In this document: in pieces, positions 46,495 to 58,643 of the stretch
Layout: each line of letters opens with the position of its first letter
Numbering within the stretch: the first letter of the stretch is position 1
Source: Ziziphus jujuba
Taxonomy: Eukaryota; Streptophyta; Magnoliopsida; Rosales; Rhamnaceae
Assembly (NCBI RefSeq): GCF_031755915.1
Contig: NC_083384.1
Coordinates: forward strand, 25,313,001-25,377,000
Reading direction: 5' to 3'
DNA: 64,000 nucleotides
The notes under the pieces: generated by a model
Seen by the model: only the letters and a program-made list of their open reading frames with translations
The model's database searches: none
What the model was told of the DNA's origin: nothing
Translations under genes and position numbers: made by a program

Positions 46495-48539
46495 AGGGGA
46501 CCATTCTAGGCGGTCTTGAAGATATATTTGTGCTTAAATGTTTTTTTATCCTGCATTGTAGATAAATTATTAGAATTAAGAAGAAAATAAAACCTTAAGT
46601 TAGCATGTTTGATGTATAGCAACTAAACATAAAATTGAATAATAATTCATTTTATTCTAAACATATAGCAACTAATTGTCTTCAAACACTTAAGCATTGT
46701 TTGGTTGGTGTTTTCCAATGTATAAAATATCAAAACTTTTCGCGAATTTTTCAAAGGGAAATTTAACTTCCGAATGGAAACAGATATAATTTTCATAATA
46801 TCCACCGAAATTTGCAATATTTCTTCATAATTTCCATGAAAATTTGCATCATAATATCTACATCAAATCCTTCACAATTTGGTTAACAAATCCATAATTT
46901 CTATGAAAATTTTTGAAATTTCTATGAAATTTTCATAAATTTTCATAGAAATTTTGAAAATATCTATGATTTTTTTGTTAAATTTTTTAATTAAAATCTT
47001 TTTAAATATTATTGATGTTAAGTAAAACTTTTTGTAAATTAATATTATTGATAGTTTTTTTAACCTTTAAATTGTCTTCAATAATTAGACAAATAAAAAT
47101 AAAAAATTCACATTTGATAAACAATGTCTAAAATTACATTAGATAAGCCCACCTATCATATTATTAGAGAATATTAGTATCATAAGCTATAGGTTTACCT
47201 ACCTATTATTATTTTTTTATAATAATAAATTTAATATTTGTATAAATATTATAAAGTAAATAAAAATTAGAATGTAGACAAAAATTGAAACGTATGCAAG
47301 AAATATATTTTTTCAAAATCGAGATTTAAAATTTCTATATCGATGGTATATTAAAAATTACATGCAAAATTAAAAGGTGATATATCTTTTAATAATTATT
47401 TCTTACATTTCATATTTTAAAATGAGAATGAAAAAAATGCAAACAATTCTTAACTACTGAGGAGTCTTTAGTCATTTAATCCAGTAAAAATATTAGAAAA
47501 AGCCGGGAGTGCCGTCTTTGCAAACATAAATCTTTTTATAGTATTGAAATATCATTTATTAAATATAATGTAATTATAATAATTGTTTTATATATATTAA
47601 TTAATTAATTTTTATTAAATATATATTTTTATACATTTTATATTAATAATAGTATCTATTTTAACTACTAAGGTTTATTATAAATTGATTATTTAAAAGA
47701 ACAATAATATCAGTTCAATATTTTTGCAATTTTAATAGCTAATCTGATAATTAATTTATTAAATAAGCTAATCTTAAAATTTTAATAAAAATTTTTATTT
47801 TTTTAAATAAATTTGTTTCAATTTCAATTATTTTGATTATTGATATTTGTTAATTTTCAATATTTTCGTAGATATTTTTATATTTTAAATCTTCAATATT
47901 TTTATTAATATCGAAATTTTAAACAATGATGCTCTTTAAACATTATCTAACAGTTTAGTTTACAAAATTTAAAACTTAAAAGTTTGTTTAGTTAGTAACT
48001 ATAGAACCAAGCATTTAAAGAATTTGAACTTCCTACAATTAAAAAAGAAAAAAACTTAAAAGGAGAAACCAAATAAATCAATAAATATTGCTATTGTCCA
48101 TTTTCACTAAAAAAGAAAAGAAAAAGAAAAAAGAAAAACCAAAAAACTTAAAGTAAAAATCTTACCGGGAGCTTATCTTTCCGTCTTGAGTTTCTTTGTA
48201 TCCTTTATTTACTTTTTTTTTATATATATATTTAATCATTTTCTTAAATTGTATTCATAAAAAACAGAAAAAAATATAATAATCAAAAAGATTAAAAAGT
48301 ACAAAAATAGAGGTTTAAGTAAGATGGTGTTTTTTATTTTGCGGAAGAGAAAATGTTAGTTTTGGTGTCTATTAAATAATTGTAGCAAATATTATTCCAT
48401 TTCAGCGTAAAATTGTAAATGATAAAGTTAGAAGAATTACAGTGTGCAGATACTGTAGTCGTGTGTAGGGAACCACTCAAGCAGCAACATCCACCATATT
48501 TGAGTCATCCTTTCATTTTAAGCCCACCAAGCATTGATT
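46495..48539. other. AT-rich repeat region (unit 2)
   Basis: Counterpart of 37623-39681. No gene seen. Confidence 0.4.
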
Positions 48540-48817
48540 TTAGGCCTGTTGAAAATTAGTCTCGATGGTACTAGCTAAAGCAGATGGCCCACTTGAGCCC
48601 ATAATTTCTTGAAGTTGCAGAATGGCTCTTGCATATAGCCACAAATCCCTAGCGTTATTGTCATGCCCCACACCTGAGCTGTTAGCATTTAATGCGATGG
48701 AACCTCCTAAAACGGAGCAAGTAATATTCGCTGCCAGGGGTGCAGTTGTAGCCGGTTTCGCCAAGTCCATGCTTCTGCCCCCTCCCTGCCCCAGTTTTAG
48801 TGGCAGTGCAGCAAATG
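48540..48817 (-). pseudogene. last exon of an unidentified gene, isolated
   Basis: A TTTTTGCAG acceptor (48818-48826) precedes an open exon of about 92 codons ending in TAA. It has the peptide start FAALPLKLGQGGGRSMDLAK, then SVLGGSIALNANSSGVGHD, ARDLWLYARAILQLQE and a C-terminus TNFQQA. The composition is protein-like (balanced, no repeats), and the diverged copy at 39682 shares its stop. I do not recognise the family. No upstream exon is visible because a 1.6-kb insertion starts about 70 bp away, so I treat it as an exon fragment. It could still be the end of a real gene. Confidence 0.5.
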
Positions 48818-48889
48818 CTGCAAAAACTACCCAAAAAAAGAAAATTAATATTTGCTGCCTTTTTTGGATATTCACCTTGACACCAGTAA

Positions 48890-50497
48890 AAAAAATATCG
48901 ATATCGATGAAAATATAAAAAGTATGATTTTATAAAAATATCGATAGAAATATTGATATCGATGGAAATATCGGTAAAATTACAGAAACTATAAATTTTT
49001 AATTTAAAATATAATTTTTTATATATGAGATAATTAATATAATAAAATTATATAAAAATACAATAATTAGAATGCAAAGATATTATTAATATAGTTCATA
49101 AATATTAAAAATTATTGTAAATAAAAAAAATACAATATTTGTTATCATCAAAATATAAAAAATTTAACAAATAATATTAAGATATATAAAATTATCAAAT
49201 ATAATTTATAATACATCATCAATACGAAAAAGAATTTTTTGATATTTTAAATTGATTTGTTAATTCTATATAATCTGCAATTTCATATTATAGTAACAAA
49301 AAATTATTTATTAATATCTTTATTATAATTAACTGATTTTAAACTATTTTGAAAAACTAAATTTAAAAAAGTAAAAAAAAAAAAGAAGAATCCAATTTTT
49401 TTTTCAAAATCAGTTTATTTTTTACCCAAAAAAATAGAATATAATATTATGATGGTTATTTTGTTAACCAAAGACATCAACAAATGGGAAAATAGTAGAA
49501 ATATGTAAGCAAAGCACTTACCATTTACAATTCATTTGCCATTTACCATTTACCATTTTTACGTATTGTACAATTTATTATTAAAATATTATTTCTCTGG
49601 GTAATTAAAATCCGTTAATCTGTTAACTATTTTTGTGTATATATATATTTTCTAAATTATTAATATTTTATTATTTTTAATTATTTTAATTTTTAATTTT
49701 TTTATTCCTTTTACTGGGGATATTTTTCATTCTTCCACTCTCCTCTTCAATCTTCTTCCCGATCACTCAAAAGAAAATAGAAAGAAACCAGCAACCTTAC
49801 GACAGCAACTCCCATAAACAATTTCTTTTCATTTTTGGACACCCACCAAAAAATACTTATACTAAATTGATACCCACATTCCCAGGAACTTATACCCACC
49901 TTTATTCGGCAGTAAAATGGTTTAGGTTCGCCGAAAAATCATAAAAACTAATAGGGATTATATTTTCCGATCGTCGTTTTTTGGTGAGTACCAAGTCAAA
50001 TGGATGGGTACTGACATCTTGGGTAGCCCCTTGACGAGGGTTTTCATCAAATCTATCCATCTTTAGATTCATTGGTATCATCTTTCTCTCCTTTTATAGT
50101 TTCCCCCTCTTGGTTTTGTTTTCTATTTTCTTTATCTCATATTTTCCATTTTTTGGTCATTTTTCTAGAAATTTTTTCATCTTTTTCTCAATTGAATTGG
50201 TGAGATTTTGGCTGAGGTCGGTTTTTCGACCTTTTTGGTTTTGGGAGAGATCAAAAGAGATGAGAAACAAAGGTAGCCAAGATTTTGTCGATTTCCATTA
50301 GTTTTCCATTGGATTTCCACAAATTTTTTGAAATTTCAATCGATTTCTTCTGACAACGACGATATTACACGGAATTGGCGATATTTCCACGACATCACTG
50401 ACAGAAATTTCTTCCCCCTCTCTATCTGTGTCGATGCTTGGCGATACTTGAAATTTTCGACGATATTTCGATGATTTCGGCGATATTTTCTTCCTTG
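48890..50497. mobile_element. 1.6-kb insertion with inverted AAATATCG-rich ends
   Basis: Comparison of the two duplication units shows extra DNA between TTCACCTTG and GCACATACATTTG in unit 2. Its left end is rich in AAAATATCGAT / GGAAATATCGG. Its right end, read on the minus strand, is rich in AAAATATCGCC / GAAATATCGTCG, so the ends are inverted and related. No transposase frame is visible, so it is non-autonomous. The superfamily is uncertain (Mutator-like is possible). Confidence 0.65.
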
Positions 50498-50502
50498 CTA
50501 GG

Positions 50503-51560
50503 CACATACATTTGAATCTTTAGAAAATATATTTAGCTTAGAGTCCGATTTTAGCGAAGGTCCACACATTGTCGTTGTCATGCTGTCAGGAAATTAACAA
50601 CACGGTCCACTATTTACGGCGATTCTCATTACACAAATTGACTCAACTATTTTCTTTAACTGTTTCTATATATATATATATATTTTTTTTTTTCTTTAGC
50701 TTTTGCTTTGCCGAGGGGGTGTTGTACAGTTTGTGGCGGCTTTTGTTTTTAGTTTTATTTTTTGTTTTTGATTTTGTTATAGAAAAGGAGAGAAATGAGA
50801 ACCATCAATGAACTTCTCATCAAAAGCATGTCAATTTGGAGATACTTTGTACATGATATCATAAAAATTTAAATATTTATTTAGAAATGATTTACCTTTT
50901 TATTATATTTTTAATAAAAAAATATATTTTTTTTAAATGATCAACTTGTGAAGCCAAATAGATTAATTAACATAGATTCCATCTACATCAATTACGTTAT
51001 CATTTTTTCTAAAATAAATAAAATGATAATACAAATGTGCTAGCACTGTTGGTTTAAGCAGCACCATCCATACCAAGAGTGTAGATTCAAATTTACCAAA
51101 TAAATGACCTAGGAAAAATCAAACAAACAAAAAACAGAGATTTGAATATATCAAATGGATGATCTAGGAAAAATCAAACAAACAAAAAAAAGTAAAAAAA
51201 AAAAAAAAAAAATAGTTCCAATATATGACAACTGTTCAAATTAAAAATACATAGATGAGATAACCGCTATATTTTGTAAAATTTCATTTTAATATTTTAA
51301 TTTTTTATTAGTTGATTTTTCAAAAATCATCTTCTAACAATTAATATTATATATATATATATATATATAGACAATGTAATTGTTTAAGAAAATTAGATGA
51401 ATAATTAAAAAAATAATTTATCTTGACAAATATTAATTATTTTGCAAAAATTTATAGTATGGATGCACCAAACAATATCAAATGTAAAATATTAAAACAG
51501 TATAATTTAATAAAATCCATTTTAATATAATATAAGATAACATAATTGAATTAATACAAT
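50503..51560 (-). repeat. CYP76 3' flank, copy 3 of 3
   Basis: Matches 10714-11640 almost throughout, including the TGCTTTGCCGAGGGGGTGTTG phrase, and leads directly to the stop codon of the intact P450. It contains a (TA)n run at about 51350-51369. Confidence 0.85.
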
Positions 51561-51582
51561 GAAGTCTTAGTACAACAAATCC

Positions 51583-53168
51583 TTAAAGTGAAAGAGGGAC
51601 AGCTCTCAATGGTTGCGCCAATTCCAACGAGATCCCAAACTTATCCTCCATATTCAAGTCCTCTGGTTTAGTTCCATTTTCAAGCTTCCACTCAAAGGAG
51701 TTGATAAGCGAACCCAGCATCAAATGCAACATTCTTGTGGCCAATGGCAATCCAGGACATATTCTTCGTCCCCCACCAAATGGAATAAGCTCAAAGCTTC
51801 TGCCTTTTACATCAATTTCGGACCCCAGGAACCGCTCTGGTTTGAATGAGTTTGGGTCCTCCCAAGTGCTTGATTCCCTGCCGATTGCCCATGCGTTCAC
51901 AAAAATTTGAGCATTCTTTGGGACAATGAAGTCTCGGATTTCTACATCCGCTTCGGCTTTACGAGGAAGCAACAATGGAACCACTGGGTGCAACCGATAG
52001 GTCTCTTTCACAACGGCTTGTAAGTATGGTAGGCGAGCAATGTCTGATTCCTCAACTGGGTTTCGTTTTCCGACGATTTGCTCCAATTCTGCTCTGGCTC
52101 TGGACATTATCTCTGGGTTCCGGAGCAGCTCTGCCATTGCCCATTGGAATGTGGATGCAGTTGTATCCGTTCCAGCTACGAATAGAACCTGTTTGATCCA
52201 TTGCATAAGTAAGAAAAAGGAACACAACGACAACAAAATGCAATTGGCAAAGATTTGGAAGAGACTAGCAAAATAACCAGTAACAAATGCAGAATTTGAG
52301 TTTTATTAATCCCCTCGCTGTTTTCTTCTGTAATATCGAGAAGGGTATCTAACACGTCATTATGTCTGATGGAGCCAGGTGATTTTCTGAATTGCAACCT
52401 TTGGTCAATGATTCTGCCGAACAGGTCCAATACCCTCCCAAAATAGACCGTCATGCTTCTTCTTATGCCATGGGGGTCAATCTTCCTAAGAACGGGAAAA
52501 AAGTCCCCCAGGTTGGGTTTCCCAGCAACTTCCATGATATTCAACACGGTCTCTCTGAAATCTCTGGCCATTTCGGAATTAGGATCTGCCAAATCAACGG
52601 AAAAAATAGTATTTGACAAGAGGTTGAGTGTCGTCGTGAAAGCTGCGCTGCCAATATCTACTGCTTCCCTAGTTAGGCTGCTTCTATGAACATCAGCAAG
52701 GAGCTCTTGCACTTTCCTCTTCCTAAGATTTTGATTGCCATCGAGTATCTTAACTGCAAACAACTGGGTATTGCAAATTTTTCGAAGGGTTCGCCACAAG
52801 GGGGACACTGGAATCCACGGTAACCCAACACTGTCGTGTTGTTGTGCTCGGAGTGCATCTGGGATGGTTCTGTTGGAGAAGGATTGGTCATGTGTTTGAA
52901 GGATTTCTTTGGCCATGGTTGCTGAAGAAACAACTATGGTAGTTACCTGGCCAAGCTTCATGGTCATTAGAGGGCCATGAATTTTTGCAAGCTCAGCCAA
53001 GGATCTATGGGGTTTGTTACCAAGCTGGTGAAGGTTTCCGATGATGGGTAACGGTTTTGGTCCCGGTGGAAGCTTGCTGGACTTTGTTTTAGCTCTTGAA
53101 ATTGAACGGAGGGCTTGGATGAATATCCAGGTGACAATGATACACAATATGATGCTCAAAAACTCCAT
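51583..53168 (-). CDS. CYP76: cytochrome P450, CYP76 family (geraniol 8-hydroxylase-like)
   Basis: Two exons, 53168-52278 (297 codons) and 52188-51583 (201 codons plus stop), are split by an 89-bp GT-AG intron just before the I-helix, the usual CYP76 position. The protein has 498 aa, normal for the family. It has an N-terminal membrane anchor (about residues 1-22), a hinge [18 protein letters not shown]-helix WRTLRKIC, I-helix AGTDTTAS, K-helix KETYRLHP, FKPERF, and the haem loop [10 protein letters not shown] with its Cys ligand. The ATG at 53168 aligns with the start of the pseudogene copy. CYP76 enzymes are ER monooxygenases using NADPH-P450 reductase. Members hydroxylate monoterpenols such as geraniol and other small substrates, so the exact substrate cannot be read here. 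No lesion seen. Confidence 0.95.
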
Positions 53169-53243
53169 GTCTGTCTGTCTTGCACTCTCCAAACTGTTTC
53201 TTCTAAAACTACAGAGCTAGATCTGTAAGTAACCTGTAAGGAA

Positions 53244-53252
53244 AAATATATG
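53244..53252 (-). promoter_or_regulatory. possible TATA box of the CYP76 gene
   Basis: TATATTTTT on the minus strand about 75 bp upstream of the ATG. The position is plausible, but the region is AT-rich and chance matches are common. Confidence 0.3.
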
Positions 53253-56200
53253 AAGAATGAAATCAGAAAGGTGACCCTGTATTAAATTATTTCTGATTTT
53301 GATCTTGAAATTTGTTAAATATATATTTCAAGCATAGACTTTGAACTTTTAGAAAATATATATAAAATATATGTTAGATGGTATTGAGCTGTATTGCACT
53401 AATACAAACTACTGTTTTGATCTATTGTTAATCTCTGTAGCTGCCCTGCTAATATTTTGGCCCAAATCCTCTCAGAGGAAAATGAGGCATGTACGGGTAG
53501 ACCGTTTTCATAGTTCCCCTTTCCTTTACCTTTTGCGCTGAATGCAGTTGTCATTAGGCCCATTACCCCCAAAAAAATAAAAAAATAAAAAAATAGAGAT
53601 GTAAGCCACGAGGAAAAGGCATATTATAATCTTTTTGGTCAGTCAAAGATATGTAATTTTTTTTTTTTTTTCCTTGAATCAAAGATATGTAAGTTAATAA
53701 TTAATAAAATTGAATGCAATATTCAATACAAAAATTGTCATCTTTCACCAACAAATGTAGTAAGATTATTCGTTAGACCTCTCCTACCACATAAAAAACA
53801 ATTAAAAATTACCACTACTAAATCTACATAATTAAAACATTCCACCTAATACTCACAGTGTTAAATTCACGCTACATCTAAATAAGGTTAACTATAAACC
53901 AAATGCCAAATGGCAGACTTACCAATTGTTTATTTTGAAAATCAAAACCAGAAAAAAATTATATATATATATATATATATATAAATGCAACTTAGCATTT
54001 AAAAGTCCGTTTGAAAAATGTCAAAGTTAAAAAGGAAAATAATTTTTGGGATTTAGTTTTCTGGAATTAAGTTTCCTGAGAATTAATTTTTCTCTTAGGT
54101 TGTTTGGTAAGTAATAGAAAAGTTGACATTTATAAGTAATTAAATTTAAAATTATATAATAAATTAAGAATAAATATATATTTTAAAAAAATTTCAAAAT
54201 TAATTTCTCTGATATTCTTCTCAAAATGACACCTATATATATAGGAACAACTTTCCCATATATTTTTCTAGATTGGTGAGAATTTAATTCTCTAAACCCA
54301 TACTTTTTCATCTTATAATAAACATCAAAAAAAAAAAAATTATCACCTTTCTAAAAAAATTAAATTTCTACTAATTTTACCTGTATCCAAATATCCAAAA
54401 TTGGATTCATGATCATTGGAACTCGCTGCATTGCATCCTTTCGACACCGACTTATTTGGAGACTAGCATATATTAATGAATGTTTTTGTGCATCAAGCAT
54501 TATTCTTCTTCTTCGTTGTCTGAGTTTTGTCTTCAACTTCTTTTACTTGGAAAACTTTATCTAATCGGTTTCACAAACATTTGTAATCAATTTTTTTTTT
54601 TATTATTATCTTTTGGTATGGATAATCACTTTGTTTTTCTAATCACAATATTTATTTATAAAGCTATAGATTCCTTCTTGCAAGTCACTTTCTATGTCTT
54701 CCTTCAAATCCGAAATTTTTATTCATAAGAATAAATCAAAATGCTGAAAGACAAGGTGCAAAGATAAGTTTTGACTGGGACTAAATAATTTCTTTTGGAA
54801 TTATCTCTTCCACAGCTAAAACTTTTGTGGCTTTGGATTTTTGGTGTTTCAAGAGAAATAGCTTCTATTGTCAAAAATGGATGGAGATATGTTGAAAGAA
54901 AAAAGAGATGAAGAAAAGGGAGGGATATAAAACTGGATGTTAACGGTGTAATAATATCTCGATTAGAAATTTTCCATGTCGTTTAAGGCTACATGTGGTA
55001 TACAGAATATGTATTATTTTAAAAATAAAAATAGTTATTCATAGAAATATAAAATGGAAAAAAGATTCATAATTCCTATTTATATATTTGGTAAAAATAT
55101 TGATTTAAAATTAAAGTTTAGATTTTATAAATATTTGTTTTTCAAAAAATTTAAATTTGATAAAAATTGATTAAAAATTAAAAATTATATTTATTTATAT
55201 ATTTTTAATATGTGATAATTAATTTAAATTTAAATATGATAAGGATATTTTTAAAATTTATCTAAATTAAAATATAAGAATAGAGATTCTGAAGTTTTAA
55301 TAAAAAATTACTATTCCTTTAAATCGAGACTTATCTATTCTAATGAAATAGCTATTGCTACATTAAAAAACTTACTAAACATAGAAAAAATAAAATTTAT
55401 GGAATAGGAATTCTATTTATATGTTTATTCCATAAACTAAACATACTTTAAGTGTTAATTTCACTTACATCTTTTAAATTTATGATTATTTTAAAGTATA
55501 ACCACAGATTTTAAACAATACCAAAATATCCCTTTCGCTCTTCATTTCTATTTAATTTTTTTTTCCTCTTATAAAATGACTTCAATACCTTTACAATTAA
55601 AATATGGCTTAATAAACTTATACATCTAATTTCATAAATACCCCACATTAATATTTTAACAATAATAAATATTTTATTATTATCATTTTCATATTTTATT
55701 AATTTTTACATTTTTTTTTTATCAAGTAGTATGTACAGATATATTTAGAGATATCAAATTTGCAACTAGCTAATATATTAACTGATTGAGTTATGTATAA
55801 TAATAGAAAATAATTTTGTTACTTTACTATAAGAAAATTTGCTTAAATATTTTGCATACATATATATATATATATATATTTATTTTCTATTATATACATC
55901 TATATATATATATATATTAGAAAAATACATCTACATATTTTTCATTTTATTAAACAATATATTTCTATTGATTTATAACTACTTATGTGTAAAATGTGTT
56001 ATATACAAAATATATTAACAATATTTAGGAAAAAAACGTAAAAAGTAAAATTATTTCTTACAGTTCAAAATATAACAAAAAATGTAGAAAATGCCAAACT
56101 TATACTTTATTTGATAATCCCTCACCCCAAAAAAAAAAAAAAAAAAAAAAAAAAAAGGAAAAGGATGCGGCAACAAGGCAGGCTGCTGAAAACCTGAACT

Positions 56201-57400
56201 CAATTTAAATTTTAAATGCTTTTAGAAAATGTAATAAGAATATTCATCCGCTTTAATCTTCTCACAAATCCATTCTAGGCGGATTAATTAGGAAATAAAA
56301 ATTCAAATTTAAAATAAAAAACAATCAAATACATCAAATACCGATTGCCAAAAATAAAAATACAGAAAATGTTCTAATTTCATACTAACTAAAATTTATA
56401 TATAACTATAACCCCATCAATTTACAGCTCAAACTGTGACCAAAAAAAAAAAAAAAAAAGCTAGAACTCAAAGGATCAAAGCCATAAAAACGAAGAATAA
56501 AAAGAAATTATAGATAAGGACACTGGAGTCCATAACCCCCCGGCACCATCACTAGGTTTCATAAATTTTTAACAGTTTACAACTCCAATACCAAAACGAA
56601 CTCCAGTAATCTGCAAATTGGGCTCGAAAAGTATGTTCACCATTGTTCAAAATTTGCATTGACAGAGGTTTGCCAAGAAAACCAAAACAAGAGGTAAGAA
56701 GATTTTGCCTTGCGCTTCAAGTGGTATGAGGTTGGATCGAAATTACTGAAGCTAAATGGATTTATTGTGTTGATGATATCTTTACTCGACAGGGAAAAAA
56801 ACAAAAACAAAAACAAAATAAAAAAAAAAACAAAAAAACAAAAAAAGAGAAGAAGGGAAAACAAAAATACGAAAAAGGAGAGTGTAGGGGCCTTTTTCTC
56901 CCGTCGCTGCACATCTCCGAAGAATTACACGACTCTCAAAAACATTTAAATAGTATACTTTTATCCTTCTGCCTTTAATTTGTCCACATCAAGGAAAATT
57001 AATAAAGTAAGGATGCTTTTGAATTATTTGAAATTTGTGAATATAATTTAAAAATGGGGTAAATTTGAAAGACACAAGTGAAATTAATCCAGAGTGTAAA
57101 AGGTAGTTAACATGGTCAAATTAATGATATCACATTTTTTAATTGGTAAGGTTTATATCTTACCTGGTAATATAGATTTACTAAATAATCTGTTCGTATA
57201 TTTTATAAAAAAAGAAGAAGGAAAAATCTGTTTGTATTACTTAAAAAAAGTTATATAGAACCTTTAAAATATATATACATATATATATATAGATAATTCT
57301 GGAGTTATTAAATTTATTAACTAAATTTTTTATATCTAATAATTTAATAGTTTTATTGGTTGAACATCCATGTCGATGCTATATATGCATAAATTATGGT
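53253..57400. other. intergenic, no gene seen
   Basis: AT-rich with (TA)n tracts at about 53960, 55860 and 55903, a 28-A run at 56129-56156 and many short T-rich frames. The stretch 56470-56780 is less AT-rich and could be an old 3' exon/UTR, but no protein can be recognised. Confidence 0.55.
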
Positions 57401-57419
57401 ATTGTCTAAAAATAAAAAT

Positions 57420-58300
57420 TAATATGCCATAAAAATTAGTATGCCTATTACATGCCATTTATTTGATGCCGCAATAAAATTTAATATGCCTATTAGCAAA
57501 ATATAAAGAAAGATAACTTATTAGCAAAATATAAAGAAACATGAATTCCATTAATAAACAGAAACAATAGTACAAAGAAAGATGCCTATTAGCAAAATAT
57601 AAAGAAAGATGATTTCCGTTAAGAAATAAAAACGGGAGTACAAAGAAAGATGAATTCCATTAAGAAACAAGGGTACATCAGCCTTAAGGTAAGGATAAGT
57701 CCATCTTTATAACTTGAAGGTAAATATACGTCCATCTTTCTAACAACTTAAGCATTGTCCAAAATATAAAGAAAGATGAATTCCATTAAAGATTAATATG
57801 CATATCGGCTTGAAGGTAAGTATAGGTCAATCTTTCTAACTTGAAGTTAAGGATAGGTCTATTTTTCTAACAAATTAAGTATTGTCCAAAATATAAATAT
57901 GCCTATTATATGCAATTTATTTGATACTTCCATAAAGATTAATATGCCTATTAGTATTGTCAAAACTATAAAGAAAAATAAATTCCATTAAGAAACACGG
58001 TACATCAGCTTGATGGTAAGGATAGATTCATCTTTCTAACTTGAATGATAAATGAATTCCATTAGAAACAGTTGTACATCAGCTTGAAGGTAAGTATAGG
58101 TCAATCTTTCTAGCAACTTAAGTATTGTCCAAAACATTAAGAACGATGAATTCCGTTAAGAAACAGGAGTACATCAGCTTGAAGATAAGGATAGGTCCAT
58201 CTTTCTAATAACTTAATCTCCTTTAAAAATGGGCCATTGACAGCGAAACTTTGATCATCCTGTGAGGATAGGTCCATCTTGAACCTACCTCACCTCAGTA
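57420..58300. repeat. complex tandem repeats (GAATTCCATTAAGAAACA / GGTAAGGATAGGTCCATC)
   Basis: Shuffled, imperfect copies of three phrases recur through the stretch: AAAATATAAAGAAAGATGAA, TTCCATTAAGAAACAGG-like with GTACATCAGCTTGAAGGTAA, and GGATAGGTCCATCTTTCTAA. They grade into the RNase H relic at the right. Confidence 0.7.
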
Positions 58301-58465
58301 AACTGGTGTAGTAAAAAAGCTGTCAACTTAATCTCCTCGAATAATGGGCCATTGATAGCAAAACTTTGATCAAACTGAAGATCAACAGCCAACTTTGAGT
58401 CACTCTCGAAAATGCAGAAAGAGAGACCAAGATCAAAAGCTAAGCGAAAAATCTATAGTCAGGTC
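58225..58465 (-). pseudogene. RNase H-like (RVT_3) domain relic
   Basis: On the minus strand the peptide LAFDLGLSFCIFESDSKLAV is readable from about 58455, followed by INGPLFEEIKL. The ...GLS...(I/F)ESDS...V pattern is the RVT_3-type RNase H seen in plant LINE-derived and host pseudogene fragments. Upstream and downstream parts are absent or replaced by repeats, and one segment (AATGGGCCATTGA...GCGAAACTTTGATCA-like) is present twice (58228 and 58345). Only a fragment remains. Confidence 0.6.
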
Positions 58466-58643
58466 TTGTTTTTGCTAGTATGGCAAACGACCCTTTAATG
58501 ATATAAAAGGTTTTTTCTTTTTTTCTTTTTTTTTTTCCCTTTTAAATAAAAAAGAAAAGAATCTTTTGTTTCATGTTGGCTAAAACCCACCCATCGGTGA
58601 GAAACCCCCTTTCTTCCCAATTCTTACCCTCGATCATAAACTA
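58466..58643. other. short spacer, T-rich
   Basis: Poly-T/C tract around 58510-58545. Nothing recognised. Confidence 0.5.

Larger units (their letters stand above)
42764..51050. repeat. segmental duplication, unit 2
   Basis: The second copy of the 33901 block. It differs by an insertion at about 48890-50497 and by keeping the longer exon at 48540-48817. It continues on the right into the P450 3' flank and the intact CYP76 gene. Confidence 0.9.

Noticed and set aside
50298..50507. Open frame on the minus strand with basic peptides
   Set aside because: It lies in the AAATATCG-rich inverted end of the 1.6-kb insertion and reflects repeat composition.
53169..53192. An earlier start for the CYP76 gene (8 extra codons)
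   Set aside because: The upstream codon is TTG, not ATG. The ATG at 53168 aligns with the pseudogene start and gives a standard membrane anchor.
56470..56950. Possible last exon or UTR of a host gene
   Set aside because: Less AT-rich and with a low-complexity Lys/Asn frame, but no protein similarity could be recognised on either strand.
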